A stretch of 64,000 nt of DNA, taken from assembly GCA_026874595.1 (NCBI GenBank), contig CM049310.1, positions 83,243,056-83,307,055 of the forward strand, written 5' to 3'. Shown here one piece after another: positions 35,218-45,000 of the stretch (position 1 is its first letter; every line of letters begins with the position of its first letter). A program made the position numbers and the translations under genes. The notes below the pieces were generated by a model. That model did no database searches. It saw only the letters and a program-made list of their open reading frames with translations, and was not told the origin of the DNA. Source of the DNA: Sipunculus nudus. Taxonomy: Eukaryota > Annelida > Sipuncula > Golfingiida > Sipunculidae.

Positions 35218-35719
35218 CAGTGATGTAAGACTCGAGTCAATTTTAGGAATTCGGACTCGGACTTACTCGAGGGTCCTGAACTCGGACTTTTACTTAGACT
35301 ATGAGGTGAGGACACGAGAAATAGGGTCCTGTCCACCGCGAGTCCAATAGAACAAACAAACATTTCACATCTATTGGATAGACTTACATACCTGTGCGAG
35401 AAACAGAATATTACCCAAAATAACATTATAAATAAATAACAAGTTTTAACTCTGCATCTGGAACTAAATTTAATTTTACATTACAGTGAAGCATGGGTAA
35501 CTATCATAAAAATGATCATGAATAATGAAACGGAATTTCCATTTTAAATTTGTCATTGATTTTTGTATTGGACTTGGTCTCGGGTTCCAAATGTCTCCTA
35601 CTCGAAAAGGTGGACTTGCACTCGAAACTCAAGGATTTGGACCTGGACTCGAGTAACCTGGTGGTCTAGACAGAGTCTTAAACTCGGACTCGGATGATAT
35701 GGAGTCGACTACATCACTG
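35218..35719. mobile_element. hAT-like MITE rich in GAGTCC/GGACTC
   Basis: Left end CAGTGATGTAAGACTCGAGT; right end GGAGTCGACTACATCACTG, its imperfect reverse complement. The flanking 8-mers GATTGAGA and GCTGGAGA agree at 6 of 8 positions, fitting the 8-bp target duplication of hAT elements. GACTCGGAC/GAGTCC words fill both subterminal regions; the centre is AT-rich. 502 bp, no coding capacity. Confidence 0.65.
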
Positions 35720-35982
35720 GCTGGAGAGTACTCAAGTCCCATTCCAAAAGCTCTTTGTCTGATCACCGGTTCATTATACTTAAATTTCAATAATTATCTT
35801 GTACAACTACCGCCAGATCGTGCATGATAATTACACGCAAGTCATTTGGTCCACGATACCAACCTACACCAGCTTCAGCATGTGGTGACCTTTTGTTCCA
35901 TAGAACCAGCTAAATGCCAGCCTTATGTTGCTGGTATGTCTCTTACTATTATAAACCTGACCTCTGTACAAATATTGAGTCA

Positions 35983-36165
35983 GGGGCGGATCCAGGATTT
36001 AGGAAAAGGAAGGGTCCAACCTAGGAGGACTAATGACAAAACCTAACAAAGGCCCGGAAAGGGAGGGGGTCCAGGCCTCAAAAATTGATCTGAAAACCTT
36101 AAAAAAAGATTACGGCTGCTGAAAGGGAAAGGGGGATCATGGCCGGCTGCACCTCTCTGACTGTG
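35983..36165 (+). mobile_element. hAT-like terminus / relic
   Basis: Starts CAGGGGCGGATCCAGGATTT, the same terminus as at 45792 and 19914. The other end is unclear; a possible end lies near GGCTGCACCTCTCTGACTG at about 36145-36165. Confidence 0.4.
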
Positions 36166-36228
36166 TGTTTGAAATTTTATATTCAGAAACCCAAAACTAC
36201 AAAATCCGATGCTTATGTTAGCTTTTAG

Positions 36229-36650
36229 TTCGCGAGGGTTTCAATTTGGCGATATTTGCGAGAGTGAAATTATGGCGAAAATAGAGCCATCCCATCTGTG
36301 ATTATATTATTGCCGCATTGGCTTATCATATACGATTTCCCTGCCTCTATTTCTAAAATCGAAAGGAAAAAATCTTTAATTTTATCCATAAATTAAATGT
36401 TCCTTTTATGAATAAAACCATTATTGTTATACTATAAGTGTTTTATTTGCAAATAATGAACACGAATTTCCACGGTTCGATTTTGGTCTGGGGTCCTCTT
36501 GGAAGTTACGTTTTTTAGGCACCTGAAAAATATTTTTTTCAGTAAAGTAAGCATTAATACTTTGCATAGGTTACTCTTTAGTAAGATCGCGAAAATGAAA
36601 CCATCGCGAAACAATGAAAGCGTGAAAATCGCGAAAATTTAACCCCGTGT
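36229..36650. mobile_element. inverted-repeat element with TTCGCGAGGGTTT ends
   Basis: The left end TTCGCGAGGGTTTCAATTTG is echoed on the right by GCGAAAATTTAACCCCGTG and further GCGAAA words in reverse orientation. A related element is at 54111-54381. The arms are imperfect and no coding capacity is seen. Confidence 0.45.
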
Positions 36651-37105
36651 ATATGAAGCTAATCACATTATATGAAAATATCAAATACACGGATTTAAAA
36701 GAAGCATTCTCTGGTTGCATGAAAATCAGCTGCACCCATAACGTGCATGTCTTTTTCATCTTATACAGTTTATATCCTCTGGTAAACCTTGTATCTGAAA
36801 TATTTGTCATGACAGTTCAAACTGAACGCTATTTTCATTATCTGGTGTGGCAACAGGATAAGTGGCTTCGATATAATATGTCGTCATTTTCAACGGCTAT
36901 TTCGAAATGCTGCAGTTTACGTAAACAACAGATCACCTGCGTCCAACGAACAGATATACCACAGCCGTGCATTATTAGGGCAGTTGAGCACTTGGGGCCA
37001 AAAGAGGTTGAGCGAAGAGATTATTTCTTAGATATGGAGCGTTTCGTGACAGCTTCGTATGTTGGTAAATCTTTACCCAACTTGATTTACCTTCTTTCAA
37101 ATTAA
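36647..37105 (+). other. 152-codon ORF, not recognised
   Basis: Open plus-strand frame with an ATG at its start and the terminal part ...SLPNLIYLLSN. One hydrophobic stretch (FFILYSLYPLVNLVSEIFVM) could be a membrane segment. No domain, no flanking splice consensus. A frame of this length is not remarkable in a 64-kb window, so I do not call it a gene. Confidence 0.15.
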
Positions 37106-37619
37106 AACGAATACTTGATATGATTCACATAGTGAAGAAAAAATGATGAAATTCATAGTGAAAGTCCGCTAAGCGCAGGTGCTTTTTTCTCCTGCGTATT
37201 AGCAAAGATATATCTAGTTTCCTAAAAGTAATAACTGATTTAACGGTCAGGACCGCATCTGTGGCCTTGATTTTAACAGTGCCCTTTTAACGTGAAGAGC
37301 AGCCACCTACACACAGTATTACATACCACTGCTCACTCAAGTTATAAATTATTAACAGGTAGCATGCAATAAAATAATTAGTCAGAAACTAACCAGTGGT
37401 ACAGGTTTCAAATCATGGTGTGCAGGCGAAAATGAATAAAAGTTAATTTTTCATATAATCTGCAAATTTCTCGGAACCGGTATTGAGTCTTGTGAAGAAA
37501 TCTATGCAGCAATGTTACGAATTCAATCAGTGCCTCGGATGGTTCCAGCGTCTAATGCATTAACCTATACGTCCTGTCCCCGAGAAGACTTATTCCATAT
37601 TACCTTTTCTGGGTTTCTT
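37106..37619. other. spacer, nothing recognised
   Basis: No supported feature. Confidence 0.42.
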
Positions 37620-38006
37620 TTAGAACCAAAGGGTGTACGTGTTTATTTGAAAGTACGGCACAGTCTGATAAAGTTGTGTTCTGAATGCATCAGTAGCCAG
37701 ACTGAGAGAGACGGGGGAACGGGGAACAAAAGAGTTCAAAGCACTGTGTGGTTTGCTTAGTGATGTGAACATGGAATGACGTATCCATGAGCCAGCGTCG
37801 GAGAAAATGAAACATAAGTACGAAAAATGTATGGTAAAGCCTAGGTCGGGTCTTTTCCATTGTCCCAGCTCTCGGGGATAGCCAATATACTCCGCAGACT
37901 TTTCGTTTGATCGACGGCTCTCGGAATTATTATCATTGCTCTTTCCCGAGTTTATCACACATGGTATTATGCCAGACGGACAATACCAGAAAAAAAGGAA
38001 ACCCAT
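37620..38006 (-). CDS. GC-richer region with open frames on both strands
   Basis: A 128-codon minus-strand frame includes SAEYIGYPRELGQWKRPDLG. On the plus strand, a very good acceptor (TTTTCTGGGTTTCTTTTAG) ends at 37623 and is followed by a frame to a stop at 37760 (EPKGVRVYLKVRHSLIKLCS...). Both readings look protein-like and they overlap, so at most one is real. The minus frame has no clear splice sites; the plus one has the better signal. No family recognised in either. Confidence 0.2.
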   Translation of the reverse strand: MGFLFFWYCPSGIIPCVINSGKSNDNNSESRRSNEKSAEYIGYPRELGQWKRPDLGFTIHFSYLCFIFSDAGSWIRHSMFTSLSKPHSALNSFVPRSPVSLSLATDAFRTQLYQTVPYFQINTYTLWF

Positions 38007-38204
38007 TACCAGAGATGACGGAAGTCAGCCTATGGTGTCTTCAAAAGACAGTTCCTTCAGAACAGGTGCTTCTCTCTAAATCCTACGGTTTGCTGGATTT
38101 CGTAAATTTATTATTAATGGAGGGACATTTTTCAAACTTTTGGTATCTGACATTTCTTGCACAAGATAAGATGACTTCTTTGACACTAAAAAAATGCTGC
38201 TAAT
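38007..38204. other. spacer
   Basis: No supported feature. Confidence 0.4.
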
Positions 38205-38705
38205 TGTAGCCGAGTCCACACCATCCGTGTCCATTTGCAAGTCCGAGTCCAGGTCACTGGAGTCCGGGTCCCGGTCCGAGTCTTTGAGGTTCGAGTCCAC
38301 CTTCTTCGAGTCCGAGTCATTTGGTCCGAGTCAAAAACAAATATCCTTAAAGTGATATTTAAAATGGAAATTGCAGATTATCTTATCCAATATTAAAGTT
38401 AGTTCACAAATGTTTTAACTATATTGCTTAATTCCATTTATGTCCTCCGGTGCTAAGCAAAGCTTTGTTAATATAAGGTAATAATTTTGTAAAGTTTTGC
38501 TGGTAGTAATTCACTTTACACGCATTAGTCTTTATAATTTGTGACAGAGTTATTTTCTATTGAACTCAAGATGGGCTCAGCCTGGTTTCTCGAGTCCTTA
38601 CCTCAGAGTCCGAGAACACGTCAAAGTCCAGGACCCTCGAGTCTAAGTCTGAGTCCAGGACCCTCGAGTCTGAGTCCAGGATCCTCGAGTCTAAGTCTGA
38701 GGCCA
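38205..38705. mobile_element. GAGTCC-rich element, second copy
   Basis: TGTAGCCGAGTCCACACC on the left and dense GAGTCC/GTCTGAGTCC words on both sides of an AT-rich centre (AAAATGGAAATTGCAG) match the layout of 35218-35719. The right terminus is not preserved. About 500 bp. Confidence 0.5.
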
Positions 38706-39055
38706 CTATGGTTGCCTGGTGTTTGCTGGTTTGATCTGAGTTTTGGTTTTGATCTACACATACATGACGCCCGTGAGCTTTGTTTCGGGTGTGGACGAGC
38801 CCCTTCGTTTTGCATGAGTGTGAGACGGAGTACCTCATTTTTCCCCTCATTGAAGAGAACAATTTCGAGATAATTTGGTCACCAAGCTTATATTTCCTTC
38901 ATATTTTCTACAATGATTTTCTATCATGCATCTCAACTAAAAAAAATTAGAATACGGGTAGTCGACAAGCGACTACGTGTATCCGCCAAAATCAGAGTAG
39001 GACGGGTGAAGTGAGGCATGGTTTGAGTGGCAGGGGAAATAAAGTTACATGGGTT

Positions 39056-39149
39056 ACATATTAGAATGGATCTCTGCCACATAAACATGATTGTAGGTGG
39101 CGCCATCTGTTATTTGAACGAGGAACTATCCAAGATGTATAAGCATGCA
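39056..39149 (+). repeat. tandem core, left part-unit
   Basis: CATGATTGTAGGTGGCGCCA and the following ~60 bp match the last ~90 bp of the 279-bp unit (for example 41880-41967). The unit is interrupted at 39150 by the hAT-like element and resumes at 41404. Confidence 0.75.
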
Positions 39150-39199
39150 CAGTGGCGTACCTATGCGGGGGCGGCAGAGGCGGTCCGCCCCGGGCGGCA

Positions 39200-39815
39200 C
39201 ATTTTAGGGGGCGGCATTTCGGTGAATTAGTATTATAAGTGGCATAAGGAATTCTTAAAAAATTACAAATTTTGCATTTTTTGTCCCATTTTAAGTATTT
39301 TAGGGATTGTAAACTGGGCAGTCGAACCTACAATATGACAAGAGAATGTTTTGCATATTTTAAGGGCGGTATTTTTGTGATTAAGTACAATGAAGGGCAT
39401 AAAGATTGCATCAAAAAGTTCATATTTGGCTTTATTGTCCCATTTCAAGTATTTTACATAGTAATCTGGACAGTGGAACCTACAAAATAATTAGCGAACG
39501 ATTTCTGGGGGGGGGGGGGGGCGATTCTGTGATTTAGTATTATCAGTGGCATAAAGAGTTACACAAAAAGTACAAATTTGGCCTTTTTTGTCCTATTTTC
39601 AAGTATTCCATGGATTATAAACTGGACAGTGGAACCTACCAAATGATAAGCGAACGATTTGTACATTTTTTAGGGACGGCATTTCGGGGAATCAGTATAA
39701 TGACTGGCATAAGGAGTTCCTCAAAAAGTACAAATTTGGCCTTTTTGACCTATTTTCAAGAATTTCAGTAGTTATAAACTGGGCAGTGGAACCAACCAAA
39801 TTATTTGCGGACGAT
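39200..39815 (+). repeat. four ~155-bp tandem repeats inside the hAT-like element
   Basis: Four diverged copies start at about 39200, 39354, 39508 and 39663. Each has a GGCGGCATTT-like start, AGTGGCATAAGGAGTT, CAAAAAGTACAAATTTGGCC, CCTATTTTCAAGTATT, and CTGGACAGTGGAACCTACC. The third begins with a G-run (about 39507-39521). Confidence 0.85.
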
Positions 39816-41340
39816 CTCGATGAAGGCAAGCTATACGCAAGAAGAAATACATATCTGTAGTAATTCTTTATTAGACCTGTGGTCTTGCAATGTCCGAAAG
39901 CCATCGATAAACTGACCCATCATGCAAAGGCCTGCATTTTAGGGCGGTCGTCGTTTACAGAAATCCCTAGCAGCAGCAGGTAATCACTAGGGAAAAACCC
40001 TGCCAGAAGACCAATGGCTCCCGGTGGTGCGGGTTGGGTCTCTGTTGTACACTAAATATTTTGACGAATTCTGTAGCTATTTCCGTGGAAAGTATAACGA
40101 ATTTCCATTCTTGAACACTGAATTTCCGAAATTCCATGGTATTTAAACAGCCTGAAATAACCTGTAAAGTCCATTTTCCCATGATTCTTCATACCCTTAC
40201 ATCGGTCTCGTTATAATACAGACGTTAACAAAATCGTGTATAAAAATGAGTTCTACCTAAATGCTTGTGTCTTTTGATTACAACCAATATGACTTGCATG
40301 ATCTTTTATGTAACGTGAATAAAAAAATTAACACTGAGACCTATGTAGGAATTATTTTTACTTTAAAATATTTAATTCTATTATAACTGTCATGCGGGAT
40401 GAATCCCCCTTGCCGCTTAGCCACAATATACCTATCAAGTATCAGTTTTATCTTTTAGAGTTCAAAACTTAAATTAAAGATATATTTACCTGTACTGTTA
40501 ATTCTATAATTAACATTTCAATGAACCACTACCTACGGACACCTGTTGTATTTAGTGACAGATCATTTGAAGCTAAATTATTATATATATTTATATGATA
40601 TCATTACTTGAAATTTATTTAAATACTTTATTGAATAACAAATAGTCATACGTTCATAAACAAAACCTCACAAAGTGCATAATTACTATAATTCTAAAAT
40701 GAATTTGATGTAGCCCTGAATTAAAGTATGCTTTTAACTTTGAGGATATTATAATTAAACAAACTCCCTTTATCCAAACATTGGTCTTTTTATGCGAAAA
40801 TGTTAAACATGCTTTGCCTACATATATATCGGCCTAACTCATGAAATTACGCGTTTTATGTAAAGATTATAAAGTGCCTTGCATGCAGTAGTACTATGCA
40901 TACCTCAATAGTTTTATTAGGTGTTCCTAATGATAACAAGAGATGGAATTATAGATTTGACAAGGTATTTGTATGCGTTGAGAATGGAATAACACTCACA
41001 AAATAAGGTTTTTCCATGTGGAGTATAATGTAATCATGAATCGTGTTTACATGAATGGTGAACGATCTATTTCCCACATTATATGGGTATCCTGCAGTGT
41101 TATCTGTTTTTAGTTTCAATTTTTACGTTTTATTCTTTTCTGTTCACTTCATAAATATACTTGTTTGAACTTCGAGCGATCTTTTGATTTACATCAGCAT
41201 AGAGTGTCTACTCTTAATACGTGGCGGAAGAATTCCCTGCCAGTGAATTCATCCATACAACTGCATTGTTGCCAAACACAAGCCTATAACAAGGACATTT
41301 GACATGATACGATTCAATATGTTATAAATTGTGTAATGTA
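39816..41340. other. AT-rich interior of the hAT-like element
   Basis: 1.5 kb without a significant ORF or further repeats. It could be captured genomic DNA or the remnant of a decayed interior. Confidence 0.5.
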
Positions 41341-41403
41341 TTGTTAGAGGGGCGGCAATTTCTAAGACCGCCATGGGGGGCAATCAGGCTAGGTGCGCCA
41401 CTG

Positions 41404-42440
41404 CGCATGCAAAATTTCAGGTGGAAAAGTCAAACCACTGCAGAGATATGAGTGATTTTATCCCACAGCAGACAAACAGATGGACGCTGTGCAAAAATGG
41501 CTGCAGGTGGCGCCCCCATTTTTGTGTATGTTATAAAGCTATCCAAGGGCTACATTTGTGAAATTTTTTTTTTCTGATTGGTCAAACGAGTCCGGAGATA
41601 TAAGCATTAATGTCTGCAGCGTGAACGTGAATGAAGCTGGCGCCACCTGTCATAAAATTAAGAAAGCTATCCAGGATGTATACGCATGCCGAATTACAGG
41701 TAATTTAGTCAAACCACTGCAGAGATATGAGTGATTTTAACCCTAGGCAGACAAACAGATGGACGCTGTGCAAAAATGGCTGCAGGTGGCGCCACCACTT
41801 TTGTGTATGTTATAAAGCTATCCAAGGGCTACATTTGTGTAACATTTTTTTCCTGATTGGTCGAGCGAGTCCGGATATATAAACATGGATGTCTACAGCG
41901 TTAACGTGAATGTAGGTGGCGGCACCTGTCATAAAATCAAGAAAGCTATGCGGGATGTATACGCATGCCAAATTTTAGGTAATTTGGTCAAACCACTGCA
42001 GAGATATGAGTGATTTTAACCCTAGGCAGACAAACAGATGGACGCTGTGCAAAAATGGCTGCAGGTGGCGCCACTATTTTTGTGTATGTTATAAAGCTAT
42101 CCAAGGGTTACAGTTGTGTAAAAAAAATTCCTGATTGATCAAACGGTCCCCGAGATATGAGCTTGGATGTCTGCAGCGTTAACGTGAATATAGGTGGCGC
42201 CACCTGTCATAAAATCAAGAAAGCTATCTAGGATGTGTACGCATGTCGAATTTTAGGTAATTTGGTCAAACCACTGCAGAGATATGAGTGATTTTAACCC
42301 AAGTCAGACAAACAGATGGACTCTGTGCAAAAATGGTTGCAGGTGGCGCCACCTTTTTTGTGTATGTTATAAAGCTATCCAAGGGCTACATTTGTGTAAA
42401 AAAATTTTCCTGATCAGTCAAACGGTTCTCGAGATATGTG
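41404..42440 (+). repeat. tandem core: 3.7 units of ~279 bp
   Basis: Units begin at GCATGC positions 41405, 41684, 41963 and 42241 (periods 279, 279, 278). Each holds AACCACTGCAGAGATATGAG, GACAAACAGATGGACGCTGT, AAAATGGCTGCAGGTGGCGC, TGTTATAAAGCTATCCAAGG and GTCATAAAATCAAGAAAGCT. The last unit breaks off after about 190-200 bp at GAGATATGTGGG. Confidence 0.92.
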
Positions 42441-42646
42441 GGTTTATGTGTGGAAACAGACGTACATACGGACGCTGGGCAGAGAGGAAAGGTCAGAGGT
42501 CAAGGCATCTTGGTTAGGCACCAGTTCACATGTGACCCGATAATTTGTGTAGGTTTCGGAAAAATCCGTCCAGTAGTCTCAGAGAAGTTCTCCGGAAACG
42601 AACGCGGCGGCCGCGGAACCGGATCAAAAATATAGTATCCGCCAAA

Positions 42647-42930
42647 GTTCGTTTTGGCAAATACAATTAAGATATTGACAAGCGTTTAAAACCTTATCGA
42701 ATTATCATAAATATAAATCCTAAATTATGTTTTTTTTTCATTGGGGGGGGGGGGTCCCGGGGTAGATTTTGAGTAAGGAACCTTCAGGCCGTTTTCTAAG
42801 GATGGCCTCTTTTCATGCACCTTTCCTCAGTAGAAAAGGCCCGTAATGATGGCCCTTATTTCTGAAAAAGTGACTTCATCATCTGGTTTTGGCATCCGGA
42901 ATTGCATGTTTGTCCCTCGTGCACCTACAG
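42647..42930. other. spacer with G-run
   Basis: G-run at about 42744-42753. The final bases are the pyrimidine-rich acceptor of the next candidate exon. Confidence 0.5.
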
Positions 42931-43050
42931 CAGGAAACGGAACCACCTGCTTTCGGCCCGAGATTTGATTGTCCCATTCCCATGCAGGGCGCCACTAACA
43001 TGCAAGTTTCCTCGCCTGTCTTCGCCGTCTTTTTTAGTGGAGTCTCAGAC
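42931..43050 (+). CDS. candidate 40-codon exon, phase 0-0, unknown protein
   Basis: Acceptor GTTTGTCCCTCGTGCACCTACAG ends at 42930 in a clear pyrimidine-rich context; donor CTCAGAC|GTAAGC starts at 43051. The 120-bp exon is open in phase 0 throughout, encoding QETEPPAFGPRFDCPIPMQG, then ATNMQVSSPVFAVFFSGVSD. GC is well above the flanks. A symmetric 0-0 exon that starts with a proline-rich, CP-containing stretch is typical of extracellular modular proteins, but I cannot name the module. No neighbouring plus-strand exon was found within ~5 kb. Confidence 0.36.
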
Positions 43051-45000
43051 GTAAGCGTTCACATTGGAAAATAAACCAACCTGCAGACATGAGTTTCCTG
43101 CCAGACAGAAACTATTGTGAAATACTTACCACATAAAGAGCGTCTTCCTGTGGCAAACAGTTTTCACGAACGTCTCAAAACAGTGCCAGATAAGTTTATG
43201 ACCAGTCTTGTTTGCTTATTTTACGGATCGCGGTTTATAGACCATGAATTAAACACTTTTCCCAGTAGGTAATTGCTGGCCGCTGTTCAGTGGATAACAT
43301 TTAAGCATTGACTTCTGATCAGCGCACCTGTGAGTTATTGCCAAGGTATGGCTTCCGTCGTCCTGTAATGGCTGTTGGAATCTTACCAGTTTCTTCGTGA
43401 AAGAGTTGGTAATCAAGTATTTAAATTCTTTTTTTCAACATCCTGTGGATATTTAAATGTAACAAGTCTATTCTTGAAATTTTAAAGACACTTACCCCTA
43501 CCGCACGGACACATCTGCAAAATAGACCAAATTTCTATTTTAATATATACACGATGCGTGTCTCAAAAATAGCTATAAGGTTTATATGTAACACTTTATT
43601 GTTAGTCTAAGTAGATCATTTTGTTTTTACTGCATTTTAAAAATGTAAGTTTTTAAGTGTGGTCAAAGTTGATTCTGAGATGTCTGAAAAATGTTCACGA
43701 TCTGATATAAATATATATACCAGAAAATGGGTTCACTTGTTTTTTAGACGACAGTGACATTTTCAATGATTTTTTTTACAAATAGTTGTCTAAAAAGCAC
43801 AGGACGTTGCAGCAGCACTAAAAACCCAGGCCCCATCAGTTTATATATGAAAAAGGCCTGTGTGTCTTGTTTTCATGGTTATATCTACACCATAACTACA
43901 AATCTGAGCTCCCTTACTCACAGAGACATCATCATTTTCACCATCACGATTGCCATTATGTAGAGATTTCACTGATCATTTCGATATTGACTTAAATCTA
44001 GAATTCAAAGCGAATAACATTTCTCTCTCGATCTAATTACAATCTTTTGGCAACGCATAAAAAAATGCCATGTATAATTTATTGAAAGAAGCCAATGAAT
44101 ATATCCAGGGTGATAGTATGGCCTGGATAATTGAAAAATAGAACCTTCTGCCAGCGAGGTGGGGCACATTTCAATATAGCAGTACGGTTATTTCTTTCAA
44201 GTAAACACGTCTCCCGTTTAAATTCTTTTTTCTGACTGATCCCTTTTTCAGACATCACCCTAAGGTTGCGGGTACCATTGCTTTACGGCTAAAATGTGAG
44301 ATACTCGTTCCGGCTGGACTCCCACCGGGTCGGTATATATTAGAAGATTTGTGACGACGACTGATGCCAACAAAGGAGCCACTGACTCTATTGATTGGTA
44401 GGGGCGTCTGAACTAACTCCCTTCGGTTGCATCAGTCCATGTAGCCGGTCGCCGAGCATGCTGTCGAAGCAAAGATGTGTGCCACACAATCAATAGAAAA
44501 CCTGGACTTTACTATTGGCTAAACAGTCGTTTTAACATAGTCAGTCGCGAAGGGAAGTATACCACATATTTACAAGCGGACTTGCGCGTTCAGTGAACTA
44601 CATCAAGACCACTGTAAAAAAAACTCTCCGCGGTAGAACTACCGATGCGCAGACGACTGAATTGGCGGCAAATTACCTTCCCGCTCTGAAAGATTAAATT
44701 CGTCGGTGCATTTTGTGGTAGGTGTTTTTTACACTTTTAATTATCTTTTTCACATGAGCGTGTTATCGACACTGCCTAATACTTGTATCGGACGCAAATC
44801 AGTGTCCTCAGATGCCGACCTTGTTTTTAGAATACTTTAATCGTGAGCTCGTTTTGTAAGAGATATTTGAGTATTCGTAATATTAAAAGTTGAACGTTTA
44901 TATTAAGTAACTCTTTTATTTCCAAGTTAATCCAATTTTAAGTAAAGTGGCGGATATGACAAATATGCATGTCATTGGCTGCTGCCAATATATGAATATC
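43051..45000. other. AT-rich spacer, nothing recognised
   Basis: Short frames (e.g. 43754-43963) without motif. A somewhat GC-richer patch at 44260-44700 has no open frame of note. Confidence 0.42.

Larger units (their letters stand above)
39150..41403. mobile_element. 2254-bp hAT-like non-autonomous element
   Basis: Left end CAGTGGCGTACCTATGC; right end GGCTAGGTGCGCCACTG, its reverse complement with about three mismatches. The flanking 8-mers AGCATGCA and CGCATGCA agree at 7 of 8 positions. CAGTGGCG ends with an 8-bp duplication are typical of the hAT superfamily. The GGGCGGCA block recurs in both subterminal regions. No transposase frame is present, so it depends on an autonomous relative. 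It is younger than the tandem core it splits. Confidence 0.8.
38979..42646. mobile_element. composite element with 279-bp tandem core (pearl-like)
   Basis: GTATCCGCCAAA occurs at both ends (38979-38990 and 42635-42646) in direct orientation. Inside are a left flank, a tandem core of ~279-bp units, and a right flank (ACAGACGTACATACGGACGC ... AGGTTTCGGAAAAATCCGTC). A left flank, tandem core and right flank is the layout described for pearl-type non-autonomous elements of bivalves. I infer that relationship from architecture only. The core is split by a 2.25-kb hAT-like element at 39150-41403. Confidence 0.55.

Noticed and set aside
36647-37105. 152-codon ORF as a real gene
   Set aside because: No domain, no splice signals, composition near background; kept only as a low-confidence note.
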